In this document: positions 33,694 to 43,269 of the stretch, in pieces
Position numbering within the stretch: the first letter of the stretch is position 1
Layout of the letters: every line of letters starts with the position of its first letter
Assembly: GCA_016182605.1 (NCBI GenBank)
Contig: JACPGE010000054.1
Coordinates: forward strand, 1-43,271
Length of the DNA stretch: 43,271 nucleotides
Source of the DNA: Candidatus Hydrogenedentota bacterium
GTDB taxonomy: Bacteria; Hydrogenedentota; Hydrogenedentia; Hydrogenedentales; JAEUWI01
Reading direction: 5' to 3'
The notes under the pieces: model-generated
Told to the model about the DNA's origin: nothing
Database searches by the model: none
What the model saw: the letters and a program-made list of their open reading frames with translations, nothing else
Made by a program: the position numbers and the translations under genes

Positions 33694-36600
33694 TCAGGAC
33701 GGCTGGGGCACGGGGGAAGGCGCCGGCAGCGTATTGTTCCGGAAGGCCTCATTGAGCGACGCGTTCAAGGTGCATTCATAGCCGGTGATGCGGGCGACCA
33801 GTTCCTGGCTCTGTGGATCGACGAATTCAATCACGGCGAAAGCCCGTTGAGCGTCGTGTTCCAGGACCTGCGCCGTGATCCGCACGCCCTCGCGGGGAAA
33901 GCTGCTCTTGAACTGGCGGTATGCGCCCAGTTGCGTGGGCAGCGATCCGGTGTTGTATTCCTTGAAGCTCCACAGAATCATCATCTGGAAGCTGCTGTCG
34001 ATTGCGAGGGGATCGGCGATCCAGGCGTTGCGGAGGGGCTGCTGTATCCACGACGCGGGGGCGGGCGCTTTCTTCACGCGGGCCGCGAGGATATCCGGCG
34101 CGCCGTCCACCTGATCGAGGGATTGAAACTCGGGCCCGTGGAAGAGGTGGCCGCTATCATAGAGTCCGCCATTGTTGTAGGCGGCCGCTTTCAGGGGCTG
34201 TTCCACGATCCGGGGAGCGTCGGTGGGCAGGGCCTCGCGCAGCACCACAACAGCCGCCGCATGGCGGAAGCGTTCGCCCTCCAGCGAGACGGGGACAAGC
34301 CATTGATCGCCGCTGCGCTGCGCCTTGCCGGTCTTGATATCGAGCGGCACGGTTTCATCTTGTGTGAGGGTCACCCCCTTGAGCACGCGCAGGTTGTCGA
34401 GGCCGTGAAAGCGCAGTCCCGGGTTCTCGTGGAGCGCGCCCTGAGCGAGCCATTCGAGCATGACCGCCACGGGCAACACGGCCTTGTTGTTCAAGACGTG
34501 GGAACGGAGAAAGGGATATTCCGCGACGGAGAGGCCCAGGCTGAAGGCGACTGTGGCGGCCTCCGCGCCCGGTTCACGCACGCCGGGAATGGGACCGCCC
34601 ATGACGACGAGTTCCGCGGGCGGTATGGATTCTTGTGCGAGGGTGTCGACGAGGAAACGTGCGCCGTCGTGCAGCCCGATGAGGCCCACGCCCTCCTTGC
34701 GGAAGACTTCGGCGAGGGAGGCATCCACCATGCCGCCCGCCCAGGGACCCCAGTTGAAGGCGCAAACCCGGCACTGGGGCCGGCGGCGCGACTCACGCTG
34801 GGCGATCTTGTTGAGGATTTCGTTGGCGGCGGCGTAATCCACCTGGCCCACGCGGCCGAAGCGTCCCGTGGAAGAGGAGAAGAGCGCGATAATGCGAAGG
34901 TCGTCGTCTTGTGTGGCGTCGAGCAGGAGTTGGATACCGTCGATCTTGGTGCCGAAGACAAAGGCAAACTGTTCGGGCGTCTTGTCGGCAATGTGCCGGT
35001 CGGCGAGCACGCCCGCGCCGTGGACGAGGCCGCGGATGGGGCCGTAGTGTTCGCGGACGGTGGCAACGGTCTGCGCAACAGCGTTTGCATCGCGGATGTC
35101 GGCTTGCAGATAGACGGCGCGTGCGCCCGTGCCTTCGATGCGCGCCAGGGTCTGCAGGGCGGCGCGGTTGTTCATGGCGCGATCATAGGCCGCCTGCAGG
35201 GTCTTCGGTGTGAGACCGGATTCCTGCTGGAGCAGGGCCTGCTTGATGGCTTTCTCCTCGTCCAGCGCGGCGAGCCACGCGGGTTCCGCCTCGGGCGCGG
35301 CGCTGCGGCCTAGCAGGACGAGCGTGGGCTGGGCGGCTTCCGCGAGGGCAATGGCCGTTGCCGCCGTGACCCCGCGCGCGCCGCCCGTGACGATGACCAC
35401 ATCGCCCTTGTCGAGGGGGAGACGGCTTGCGCCTTCCGGCTGCCATGGAAGCAGGATCAACTGGCGAAGACCGTCATTCGTGAGTGCGAGTTCCACCGGG
35501 CCCGTGGCCAGACAGGTGTCCAGTATCTGGTCCGCCGGTGCGCCGGCGGTGGTGTCCAGGGCGCGGCAATGCAAATGGGTCCACTCCAGCGCGGCCGTCT
35601 TGGTGAGGCCGGCAAGTCCGCCGCCCATCGGCGAAGCGCCGCAGTCTTCCAGTGCGAAGGAGCCGCCCTGCAGCGTGATCGTGATCCACGCGCCCTCGCC
35701 TGCGGCCTGGCGGACCGCGCCAAAGTTCTTCAGGAGTTGAAAGGCGTCTTGCATGAAGGAGGCGCCGGGATCTTCCGGGGCGACCAGGATTACCGTGTCC
35801 GCCTTGGGGGTGGAATGGGTCAACGCGTCCGTCAGGGACGCGCAATGGACCAGTATCTCACGCTGTTGAAGTGCCAGGGCGAGATCCGCGCTCAGAGAGG
35901 CTGGCCCGCCCACGAGCAGCACGGCGCCGGGGGTGAACGCGGGCGCGGCTGCGGGCGCGAACGGCACAAGCGTAAGCTGTGCGGCATGGATGGGATCGCC
36001 CAACCCGGCGGCGCTGGTGTTCGTTTGAATCACAGGCAGGAATGCCTGTGTCCCTGCGGGGGCCGCCTGTGCTTTTGCGTGGGTGCTTGCAAGATGGGCA
36101 GCGACCTGACGCAGGGTCTGAAGGCGTCCCAGGTCTTCCGGCCCAATGGCCGGCAATTCGGGCATGCGATCCTTGATGGCGGAGAGAATCTCGACGCGCT
36201 TGATGGAGTCGATGCCGAGATCGGCATCCAGCGCCATGTCGAGTTCGAGCATGTCGACGGGATAGCCGGTCTTTTCCGCGACCGTGTTCAGGAGGACTTT
36301 CTCAATGCGGCTGGCATCCACTGATGGTGCGGCCTGAGATGCTGCGGGTGCCGGTGCGGACGGGGTCATGCCTTTGGCAAGATGTTCGACGACCTGCCGC
36401 AGGGTTTGGAGACGGCCGAGCTCTTCCGGCCCGATGGCGGGCGCTTCTGGAAGCTGATCCTTGAGCGCGGAGAGAATTTCCACGCGCTTGATGGAGTCAA
36501 TGCCGAGGTCGGCATCGAGGGCCATATCGAGTTCAAGCATATCGACGGGATAGCCGGTCTTGTCCGCCACGGTGGCCAGGAGCACGCCTTCGATCTTGTT

Positions 36601-39600
36601 GGCATCGGCGGCGGGTACGCTGTGCGGGGAGGCGGCCTGTGCCATGCCACGGGCAAGGTGTTCAACGACCTGGCGCAAGGTCTGGAGGCGTCCCAGTTCC
36701 TCGGGCCCGATGGCGGGCGCCTCCGGAAGCTGATCCTTGAGCGCGGAGAGAATTTCCACGCGCTTGATGGAGTCGATGCCGAGATCGGCGTCGAGGGCCA
36801 TGTCGAGTTCGAGCATGTCGACGGGATAGCCCGTCTTGTCCGCAACGGTGCTCAGCAGGACAGCCTCGATACGCCGGGTGTCCGCTCCACGCGGTTCCGT
36901 TGCCACGGGCGCAACGGTTGGCGCGATCGCTGGTGCGGCGGCCGGGGCCTGGGGCGCGGGCTGCGGGGCGAAAGCTGCGGGTGCAGCAAAGGTCTGTGCC
37001 ACGGGGTGGCCGAGCAATTGCCGGAAGGTTTCGAGCGCGGCCTTCTGTCCCTGAAGGAATTGTTCATGCAACGCGGCGGTGCGCTCCTGCATCTGTTGCA
37101 GCAGGAGCAGGCCTTCATGCATGGACGCGGACGCGTGCGCGGTCTGCGGCGCCGCAGTCGCCATGCGCGGGGCCGGGCTCGCAGGCTGCTGGGGAGTTGC
37201 CACAAACGGTGGCGTTGCGGCGATGGGCCTGGGGGCCGCGGGCGCTTTGGGTTTACGCGGTGTCACGTAGTTGGCACCAGATATCTTGTAGGTGAGCTTG
37301 GGCTTCGCACCGGGTACGGGAAGGGGTGCGAGCGCGATGCCTTCGTTCCACGTTGTGAGCGTGAGGGCGTGGCCCAGCGCGCTGAGTTCTGCCAGGGCGC
37401 GCCCAAGGTCTTCGATGCCGTGGCGCTTGCCCGCGGACGCATCCAGGGAAATCATGGCCACATCGTCACCGGGCAGAATGGCCTTGACCAGTCCGGCGAG
37501 GCGTTTGCCTGGGCCCACTTCCACGAAGGTGCGGATGCCCGCATCGTACATGTGCTGAATCTGATCGACAAAAGCCACCGGGTTGGCGAGTTGCTGGGCG
37601 AAGAGGGTCTTCGCGGCCTGGGGATCTTCGGGATACGGGGCGCCGGTCGTGTTGGCATAGACGGTGGTATGCGGCGTGCTCCACGAAACGGGCTTCATGG
37701 CTTCGAGGAGCGGCGCGGCAGCTTGGGCCACGGCGGCACTGTGGAAGGCAGCTGCAACGGGCAGGCGCGTGAAGGAAAGCTTCTGCTCCTTGAGTACGGC
37801 CTCCACCTGCGCCAGATCGTCCAGCGTTCCGGAGATCACCACCTGATCGGGCGCATTGTGATTGGCAATGACCACGCCCGTCTTTGCGGAGTCGAGCACT
37901 GCGGCGACGGCTTCCTTGCCCGCCTTTACCGCGGTCATTCCAGAGCCGCTGCCGGCCTGGGCCGCCATGAGTGTGCCACGCAGCCGCGCGAGCATGAGAA
38001 AATCCGGACGCGTGAGGGTGCCTGCGGCATGGAGGGCGGTGAGTTCACCGAAGCTATGTCCCGCAACGGCGTCGGCGTGCAGTCCAAAGCGGCGAAGCAC
38101 TTCGAGTGCGGCGAGCGAAATGACGCCAATGGCAGGCTGGGCCACCTGGGTCTGTGTGAGGTGGGCCTCTTGGGCCTTGCGCGCACTGTCGTTGAAGGCC
38201 GGTGGCGGGAAGATGGCGTTGCAGGGACGATCGGCGCCGGGAACGCCCGAGCCGCGCGCGACGTCTTCCGCGTTTTGGAGGGCCTGCAAGGCCTCGGGGA
38301 ACTGGCAGGCGAGATCGCGCAGCATGCCCACGTATTGGGCGCCCTGACCGGGGAAAAGCAGGGCCACGGGACCTGGGGCCGGTGTCGCATCGTAGTAGAT
38401 GCCCGCAGGGAGGGACCAGCGCAACATGGCGCTGTTCTTGGCCAGCGCGTCCAGGGCCGTCGCAATCTGCTTCGCGGAATTTTCTGCGGTGGCGGTAAAG
38501 GCGAGCCGTGCGCCTGCGCGCGGATCAAAGGACTCGCGTGCGGCGCGCGCGCGGTGCTGAAAGGCATTCCAGTCCGGTGCTGCGGCGAGTTGCTGCAACT
38601 GGGCCTGCAACGCGGCATTGGTTGCACCGGAAATCGCGACGAGTTCGATGTTGCCTTCCCAGTCGGGGGCGCCCTTCACGGGCGAGGCCTCTTCCAGCAC
38701 GCAGTGAAAATTGCTGCCGCCAAAGCCCAGGGCGGAGACTGCCGCGCGGCGTGGATGATCGGGCGTGGCGAGCCAGGGCCGTTTCGCAGTGTTCACGTAG
38801 AAGGGGGTAGCGTCTTCCCGGAGAATAGGCAAGGGCTCCTGCACCTTGATGGTGGGGGGCAGGGTCTTGTGGTGCAGCGCGAGGGCGGCCTTAATGATGC
38901 CTGCGGCACCTGCGGCAGCCTTGGTGTGGCCAATCTGGGATTTCACGGAGCCGAGTGCACACCACGGGCCTGCATCGCTCTTGCCGTAGACTTCGTTCAG
39001 GGCCTTAATCTCTGCGGCGTCTCCCGCGGCGGTACCCGTGCCATGGGCTTCGACGAGTTCAATGCTTGCGGGGTCCACCTGGGCGTCGTCGTAGGCGCGG
39101 CGGAGCGCGCGGGTCTGACCTTCGGCGCTGGGCGCATAAATGGCATCGCCCTTGCCATCGCTGCTGGATCCGATGCCCCGCAACACGGCGTAGACCTGGT
39201 CGCCGTCCCGTTCCGCGTCTTCGAGGCGCTTCAACACCACCATGCCCAGGCCCTCGCCCAGTATGGTGCCGTCGCCCGCGGCGTCGAAAGGTTTCGCGTT
39301 GCCCGTGGGGGAGAGGGCGGGCGTTTTGGAGAAACACATGTACATGAAGATGTCGTTGAAGGTGTCCACGCCGCCGGTGACGACGAGATCGGACTTGCCC
39401 GTGGCGAGTTCCATCGCGGCGAGGTGGAGGGCACTGAGCGAGGACGCACATGCGGCGTCGACGACACAGTTCGTGCCGCCAAGATTGAGGTGCTTGGTAA
39501 TGCGGCCTGCGACCACGTTGCCGAGAAGACCCGGAAAGGAATTTTCCTGCCAGGGCACATAGGATTCACCGATGCGATCGAGAACGTCCTGCGTGGTGCT

Positions 39601-40080
39601 TTCGTCCACGCCGGCATCGCGCAGGGCCTTCTTCCACTTGGGGTGGCCGAGGCGCGCGCCCAAGGGAACGACGAGTTCGAGGGCGCCGGTCACCCCGAGC
39701 ACCACGCTCACGCGCTGGCGATCGAATTCTTTTGTGGCGCCATAGCCCGCATCGTCCAGGGCCATTTCCGCCGCGAGCATGCCGAAGAGCTGGGCCGTGT
39801 CTGTCGCTTCGAGGGTGTTGGGCGGCATGTTGTAGTGCATGGGATTGAAGTCAACCGGATCGAGAAAGCCACCGCGCTTGCCATAGGTGAAATCGGGCCG
39901 TTTGGGATCTTCATCGAAATAGTCGCCGACGGCCCAATGGGTTTCGGGGATCTCCGTGATGCCGTCCACGCCATTCTTGATGTTGGCCCAATAGGCGCCC
40001 AAGGACTGGGCCTTCGGGAAGAGGCATCCCATGCCGATGATGGCGAGGGGCGCCGGCGGCTGTTTTTTGGAAGTACTCAA
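33694..40080 (-). CDS. pfaA: PfaA-type PUFA synthase subunit: KS-AT-ACPx3-KR-DH
   Basis: This 2128-residue protein has a ketosynthase at 1-450 (Cys211 in DAACASS, EAHGTGT, SQIGHTKAAAG) and an acyltransferase at about 580-900 (Ser676 in GHSFGE). A Pro/Ala linker is followed by three acyl carrier protein repeats with phosphopantetheine Ser1104, Ser1196 and Ser1292 (LGIDSIKR). Then come a ketoreductase at about 1558-1800 (VTGGARGVTAATA, catalytic Tyr in GQVDYAAANE) and a C-terminal product-template/dehydratase-like domain (SHVLNNKAVLPVAVMLEW, GHLFHGPEFQSL). ACP1 and ACP2 are nearly identical. Start is TTG 40080 with AGGAG eight bases upstream, overlapping the pfaD stop as TTGA. The layout is that of PfaA/Pfa2 in PUFA synthases. 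Confidence 0.93.
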   Translation of the reverse strand: MSTSKKQPPAPLAIIGMGCLFPKAQSLGAYWANIKNGVDGITEIPETHWAVGDYFDEDPKRPDFTYGKRGGFLDPVDFNPMHYNMPPNTLEATDTAQLFGMLAAEMALDDAGYGATKEFDRQRVSVVLGVTGALELVVPLGARLGHPKWKKALRDAGVDESTTQDVLDRIGESYVPWQENSFPGLLGNVVAGRITKHLNLGGTNCVVDAACASSLSALHLAAMELATGKSDLVVTGGVDTFNDIFMYMCFSKTPALSPTGNAKPFDAAGDGTILGEGLGMVVLKRLEDAERDGDQVYAVLRGIGSSSDGKGDAIYAPSAEGQTRALRRAYDDAQVDPASIELVEAHGTGTAAGDAAEIKALNEVYGKSDAGPWCALGSVKSQIGHTKAAAGAAGIIKAALALHHKTLPPTIKVQEPLPILREDATPFYVNTAKRPWLATPDHPRRAAVSALGFGGSNFHCVLEEASPVKGAPDWEGNIELVAISGATNAALQAQLQQLAAAPDWNAFQHRARAARESFDPRAGARLAFTATAENSAKQIATALDALAKNSAMLRWSLPAGIYYDATPAPGPVALLFPGQGAQYVGMLRDLACQFPEALQALQNAEDVARGSGVPGADRPCNAIFPPPAFNDSARKAQEAHLTQTQVAQPAIGVISLAALEVLRRFGLHADAVAGHSFGELTALHAAGTLTRPDFLMLARLRGTLMAAQAGSGSGMTAVKAGKEAVAAVLDSAKTGVVIANHNAPDQVVISGTLDDLAQVEAVLKEQKLSFTRLPVAAAFHSAAVAQAAAPLLEAMKPVSWSTPHTTVYANTTGAPYPEDPQAAKTLFAQQLANPVAFVDQIQHMYDAGIRTFVEVGPGKRLAGLVKAILPGDDVAMISLDASAGKRHGIEDLGRALAELSALGHALTLTTWNEGIALAPLPVPGAKPKLTYKISGANYVTPRKPKAPAAPRPIAATPPFVATPQQPASPAPRMATAAPQTAHASASMHEGLLLLQQMQERTAALHEQFLQGQKAALETFRQLLGHPVAQTFAAPAAFAPQPAPQAPAAAPAIAPTVAPVATEPRGADTRRIEAVLLSTVADKTGYPVDMLELDMALDADLGIDSIKRVEILSALKDQLPEAPAIGPEELGRLQTLRQVVEHLARGMAQAASPHSVPAADANKIEGVLLATVADKTGYPVDMLELDMALDADLGIDSIKRVEILSALKDQLPEAPAIGPEELGRLQTLRQVVEHLAKGMTPSAPAPAASQAAPSVDASRIEKVLLNTVAEKTGYPVDMLELDMALDADLGIDSIKRVEILSAIKDRMPELPAIGPEDLGRLQTLRQVAAHLASTHAKAQAAPAGTQAFLPVIQTNTSAAGLGDPIHAAQLTLVPFAPAAAPAFTPGAVLLVGGPASLSADLALALQQREILVHCASLTDALTHSTPKADTVILVAPEDPGASFMQDAFQLLKNFGAVRQAAGEGAWITITLQGGSFALEDCGASPMGGGLAGLTKTAALEWTHLHCRALDTTAGAPADQILDTCLATGPVELALTNDGLRQLILLPWQPEGASRLPLDKGDVVIVTGGARGVTAATAIALAEAAQPTLVLLGRSAAPEAEPAWLAALDEEKAIKQALLQQESGLTPKTLQAAYDRAMNNRAALQTLARIEGTGARAVYLQADIRDANAVAQTVATVREHYGPIRGLVHGAGVLADRHIADKTPEQFAFVFGTKIDGIQLLLDATQDDDLRIIALFSSSTGRFGRVGQVDYAAANEILNKIAQRESRRRPQCRVCAFNWGPWAGGMVDASLAEVFRKEGVGLIGLHDGARFLVDTLAQESIPPAELVVMGGPIPGVREPGAEAATVAFSLGLSVAEYPFLRSHVLNNKAVLPVAVMLEWLAQGALHENPGLRFHGLDNLRVLKGVTLTQDETVPLDIKTGKAQRSGDQWLVPVSLEGERFRHAAAVVVLREALPTDAPRIVEQPLKAAAYNNGGLYDSGHLFHGPEFQSLDQVDGAPDILAARVKKAPAPASWIQQPLRNAWIADPLAIDSSFQMMILWSFKEYNTGSLPTQLGAYRQFKSSFPREGVRITAQVLEHDAQRAFAVIEFVDPQSQELVARITGYECTLNASLNEAFRNNTLPAPSPVPQPS
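36020..36060. repeat. Palindromic repeat with GGAA loop inside pfaA, copy 2
   Basis: ttcgtttgaat is followed by cacaggca-ggaa-tgcctgtg (36031-36050, perfect 8-bp arms) and tccctgcggg. It matches the layout of the intergenic copy at 24441-24478. It lies in frame within the linker between ACP3 and KR, where it encodes a GTQAFLPVIQTN segment. Confidence 0.5.
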
Positions 40081-41741
40081 GCGAACAACTCCTCTAATTC
40101 CTCAGCCCGTTTGGGTACGATGGTGAACAGGTCGTGGGGGACGGGGACGTCCTGAAGGCGCAGCAGGTGGGCGCGTTGCAGGACGGCAGCGCCGAACAGA
40201 ATGTTCCGGGCAACGGTGGCAATGCGGCGCTCTCCGGGCGCTTCGAGGAAGGAGCCCTTGACCCATTCGTTGAAAGCGCCCATGGCCGGTCCGCACCAAA
40301 CCTGGAAGTCGATCTTGCGGCTGGCGTCGCCCGCGTTGGCCCAGCGGGAGGCCTGTCCAAGATAGGAACGGAAGAGCAGCGCCATTTTGTGTTTGGGATC
40401 GGCCTCGGCGAGGGTCACCTGGCGCGGGTCGCGCTCCAGGAAGAAGGCCCGCGTGCTCTGCCAGGTTTCTTCGAGGGTGGCGCGGAAAAATTGTTTCTCC
40501 AGCTTGGCGCGTTCCGCCGCAGGGATCTCTTCGAGGCTGCCGCAACTGCGGTACAGTTCGTAGAGGCGCGCGCCGCGCATGGAGAACATGGTGCCCCGTT
40601 TGAGCACCTGCACTTCCACGCCCATCTCAAACATGTCGGCGGCCGGCGCCATGGCCACGTCGGCCTGCCCGGCTTCGGCGAGCATTTGCCGCACCAAATC
40701 GGAGGAACCCGATTCCACGCAGGCCTGATTGACCGTTCCGGTCATGATGAAGGCCGCGCCCATGCTGAAGGCGGCGAGTGCGGACGCGGGCGTGGAGATG
40801 CCCCCGGCCAGGCCCACGCGTGGCGGCGTGGCGTAATCAAAGCGCTGCTGGAGGCGATCGCGCAGGGCCATGATTGTGGGCAGCAAGGCAATGGCGGGGC
40901 GGTTGTCCGTGTGGCCTCCGGAGTCGGCCTCGGCGGTGAGGTCCTCCGCCATGGGAATCTGCCGTGCCAGTTCTTTTTGTTCCGGCGTGATATGGCCCTG
41001 CCGCAGCAGTTCGTCAAGGAGGGCCTCCGGGGGCGGCGAGAGGAACCTAGTGGCCACTTCCACGCGGGAGATTTTGGCCACGACCCGGTTTGGCGCCACG
41101 ATGCGGCCTGCGGCGTCGCGATGTATGCCCGCCACCCGGTACTTCACGATGGCCAGGGTCAGATCGAGATAGGCGGAGGCCTCCACCAAGTGCAAACCGT
41201 GGGCCAGGTACAGATCGGCAATGGCCAGTTCGTGGCTGGCCTCATTCGGACTGTGAATCAGGTTGAACCCGTAGGGGAGCGATCCCAGCGATGCGGCCAG
41301 GTGCTTCAGTGCGCGTTCCACCCGCTCCGGGGAAAGCCCCGCCGCGCCGAAGAAGCCCAGGCCCCCGGCACGGGCCATGGCCTCCACCACCGCCTCCGAG
41401 GCAATGCCGTTGGCCATGGCACCGGTCACATAGTTGTAGCGCAGACCATGGGTCCCGCGAAACTGGGGATCGCCAAACTGGGCGGGATGAATCGGCGGAA
41501 TCTGCGCGTGGACGGGTAAAGGCTGCGCGGCATCCCCGGGCTCCACGCCCGAAAGCTCCAGCAGTTCCCACGCGCCGCCCCGCAAGCTCAAGTAGAGCGG
41601 ACGGTTAAGCTGGAGAATGCATGCCCGCGCCACGTCATTGGTCCAAGACATGGCACGGCCCCCCGGCAGCAGGGGCAGCGTCCCGCCCTCGATACCGGGG
41701 GCAATCCAGGAGCGCAGCGATTTTTCTGAGGAAAGCGCCAT
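40077..41741 (-). CDS. pfaD: PfaD: enoyl reductase of PUFA synthase
   Basis: This 554-residue FMN-dependent enoyl reductase (nitronate monooxygenase-like TIM barrel) reduces double bonds during chain extension. Signatures are GLRYNYVTGAMANGIASEAVVEAMARAGGLGFFGAAGL, VKYRVAGIHRDAAGRIVAPNRVVAKISR, a GGHTDNRP motif, RVGLAGGISTPASALAAFSMGAAFIMTGTVNQAC and APAADMFEMGVEVQVLKRGTMF. Start ATG 41741 gives the usual PfaD length; the open frame further upstream crosses an insertion sequence and is not native. The stop overlaps the pfaA start. As the first gene of the Pfa-Ole run, its upstream DNA controls the locus. Confidence 0.93.
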   Translation of the reverse strand: MALSSEKSLRSWIAPGIEGGTLPLLPGGRAMSWTNDVARACILQLNRPLYLSLRGGAWELLELSGVEPGDAAQPLPVHAQIPPIHPAQFGDPQFRGTHGLRYNYVTGAMANGIASEAVVEAMARAGGLGFFGAAGLSPERVERALKHLAASLGSLPYGFNLIHSPNEASHELAIADLYLAHGLHLVEASAYLDLTLAIVKYRVAGIHRDAAGRIVAPNRVVAKISRVEVATRFLSPPPEALLDELLRQGHITPEQKELARQIPMAEDLTAEADSGGHTDNRPAIALLPTIMALRDRLQQRFDYATPPRVGLAGGISTPASALAAFSMGAAFIMTGTVNQACVESGSSDLVRQMLAEAGQADVAMAPAADMFEMGVEVQVLKRGTMFSMRGARLYELYRSCGSLEEIPAAERAKLEKQFFRATLEETWQSTRAFFLERDPRQVTLAEADPKHKMALLFRSYLGQASRWANAGDASRKIDFQVWCGPAMGAFNEWVKGSFLEAPGERRIATVARNILFGAAVLQRAHLLRLQDVPVPHDLFTIVPKRAEELEELFA

Positions 41742-41894
41742 GTATACGTCGTTACCCGCATTAAAGCTCAAGGGGATTTTCCAGACGCTCTCCCGTTCCG
41801 CGTGCCCCCCATAAATTGCCCAAGGAAGGGAGAAGCGGGCCGGCGAAAACCTCGAAGGGAAATCCCAAAATGCCAGAGAGACAAAAAGCCCCTT

Positions 41895-41903
41895 ATAGTA
41901 GCA
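41895..41903 (-). promoter_or_regulatory. Candidate extended -10 upstream of pfaD
   Basis: On the minus strand TGCTACTAT (followed by AAGGGG) resembles an extended -10 (TGnTATAAT), about 155 bases before the pfaD start and 40 bases inside the IS border. No good -35 is present. Confidence 0.25.
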
Positions 41904-41942
41904 TTTTTGCTGGCGGAGAACGAAACGTAGAAGCCGGCGCCG

Positions 41943-43269
41943 CAGGGCAATCGCATTAAAACTTCCCGTGACCGGCACCTCGTAGCCTAACGCCAGCCCT
42001 GTTTACTCTGCAATTTTCCCGAGGAGGAAGGGTCTTGCTAAGTAATAGTAGTTTGATATGTAAATAGCCATAAAGATACAATCTCCCATGGATACCACCA
42101 AACCAGGGAGTTTGAAATAACATGAAGACAACTGAGAATCTGTTTGTGAAGTGCTTTGGCGTTCTTGAGGACCCCAGAATGGACCGCAGAAAGCGGCATA
42201 ACCTGCTCGACATCATCGCAATCACCGTCTGCGCCGTCATTGCTGGCGCGGACGGGTGGACCGATGTTGTTCGCTTCGGACGCGCCAAGGAAGATTGGCT
42301 GCGTTCATTCCTCGAGCTGGAAAACGGTATTCCCTCCCACGATACCTTCGGCCGCTTTTTCAGCCTCTTGGACCCCAGTGTCTTTCAGGGCGCCTTCCAG
42401 TCGTGGGTCGCCGCCATCCAGCAGCACGTCCAGGGTGTGGTGGCCATCGACGGCAAGACCGTGAGGCGCTCCCATGACCGGGCCAATGCAAAGCAGGCCA
42501 TCCACATCGTCAGCGCATGGGCGGGTGATTGCGCGCTGGCCCTGGGGCAAGTCAAGGTGGAGGACAAGTCCAATGAGATCAAGGCAATCCCCCAATTGCT
42601 AAAGCTCCTCAACCTCAAAGGCTGTCTGGTCACTATCGACGCCATGGGATGCCAGCGCGATATCGCCAAGAACATCATTGAGGCCCATGCCGGCTATCTG
42701 CTCGCCCTCAAGGGAAACCAGGAGCTTCTCGCTGAAGACGTGGAGCAGGAGTTCAAGCACGCCATGGCTGAAAACTTCGCCCACATGGAGCATCACTACC
42801 ACGAAACCATCGACAAAGCCCACGGCAGGGTCGAGCGGCGTCAGTATTGGTATACCCAGGACATTCATGGCCTGGGTACTGCCGGGCGATGGCCGGGGCT
42901 TGCAGGCATGATCATGTGCCGCGCCACGCGCACCGTGAACCAAGAGACATCCATCGAAGACCGCTACTACATCACCAGCGAAAGGCAGGACAGCGCAATC
43001 AAGCTGGCCGCCGCCGTTCGGGCACATTGGGGCATTGAGAACAGTTTACATTGGGTACTGGACGTAACCTTCAATGAAGACCAATCGCGGGTACGCATCG
43101 GACATGCCGCCGAAAATCTGGCCACCATACGGAAAATGGCACTCAACGTCATGAAAAACGACGGCTCCAACAACGACAGCATCAGAGGAAAACGAAAACG
43201 GGCCGGATGGGATGACCGCTATCTGGAGCAACTGCTGCTAAAAATGTGAGTTTTAATGCGATTGCCCTG
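41943..43269 (+). mobile_element. Complete ISAs1-family insertion sequence
   Basis: The element is 1327 bp with 21-bp perfect terminal inverted repeats: 41943-41963 begins cagggcaatcgcatt, and 43249-43269 is its exact reverse complement. It contains one transposase gene. The window ends two bases (gc) beyond the right end; these two bases equal the first two of a 10-bp left flank gccggcgccg, consistent with the 8-10 bp target duplications of this family but not proof. It lies about 200 bp upstream of the pfaD start. Confidence 0.92.
42122..43249 (+). CDS. ISAs1-family DDE transposase
   Basis: This 375-residue transposase appears intact. The N-terminal FGVLEDPRMDRRKRHNLLDIIAITVCAVIAGADGWTD is the DUF4372-like/N-terminal H-repeat-associated region typical of the ISAs1 family. 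Acidic residues of the RNase H fold are in VVAIDGKTVRRS, LVTIDAMGCQRDIA and the Glu in HWGIENSLHWVLDVTFNEDQSR. GGGAG precedes ATG 42122 by 11 bases. The stop overlaps the first base of the right terminal repeat. It is transcribed away from the pfa genes. Confidence 0.95.
   Translation: MKTTENLFVKCFGVLEDPRMDRRKRHNLLDIIAITVCAVIAGADGWTDVVRFGRAKEDWLRSFLELENGIPSHDTFGRFFSLLDPSVFQGAFQSWVAAIQQHVQGVVAIDGKTVRRSHDRANAKQAIHIVSAWAGDCALALGQVKVEDKSNEIKAIPQLLKLLNLKGCLVTIDAMGCQRDIAKNIIEAHAGYLLALKGNQELLAEDVEQEFKHAMAENFAHMEHHYHETIDKAHGRVERRQYWYTQDIHGLGTAGRWPGLAGMIMCRATRTVNQETSIEDRYYITSERQDSAIKLAAAVRAHWGIENSLHWVLDVTFNEDQSRVRIGHAAENLATIRKMALNVMKNDGSNNDSIRGKRKRAGWDDRYLEQLLLKM

Noticed and set aside
36382-40155. 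Open plus-strand frame of 1257 codons opposite pfaA
   Set aside because: It is the mirror of strong third-position GC bias in pfaA; the protein is low in complexity (Gly, His, Arg, Glu) and shows no family pattern.
42000-42121. Upstream extension of pfaD through the IS end (frame open to 41978)
   Set aside because: The first residues would be encoded by the IS terminal repeat; the family length and sequence begin at 41741.
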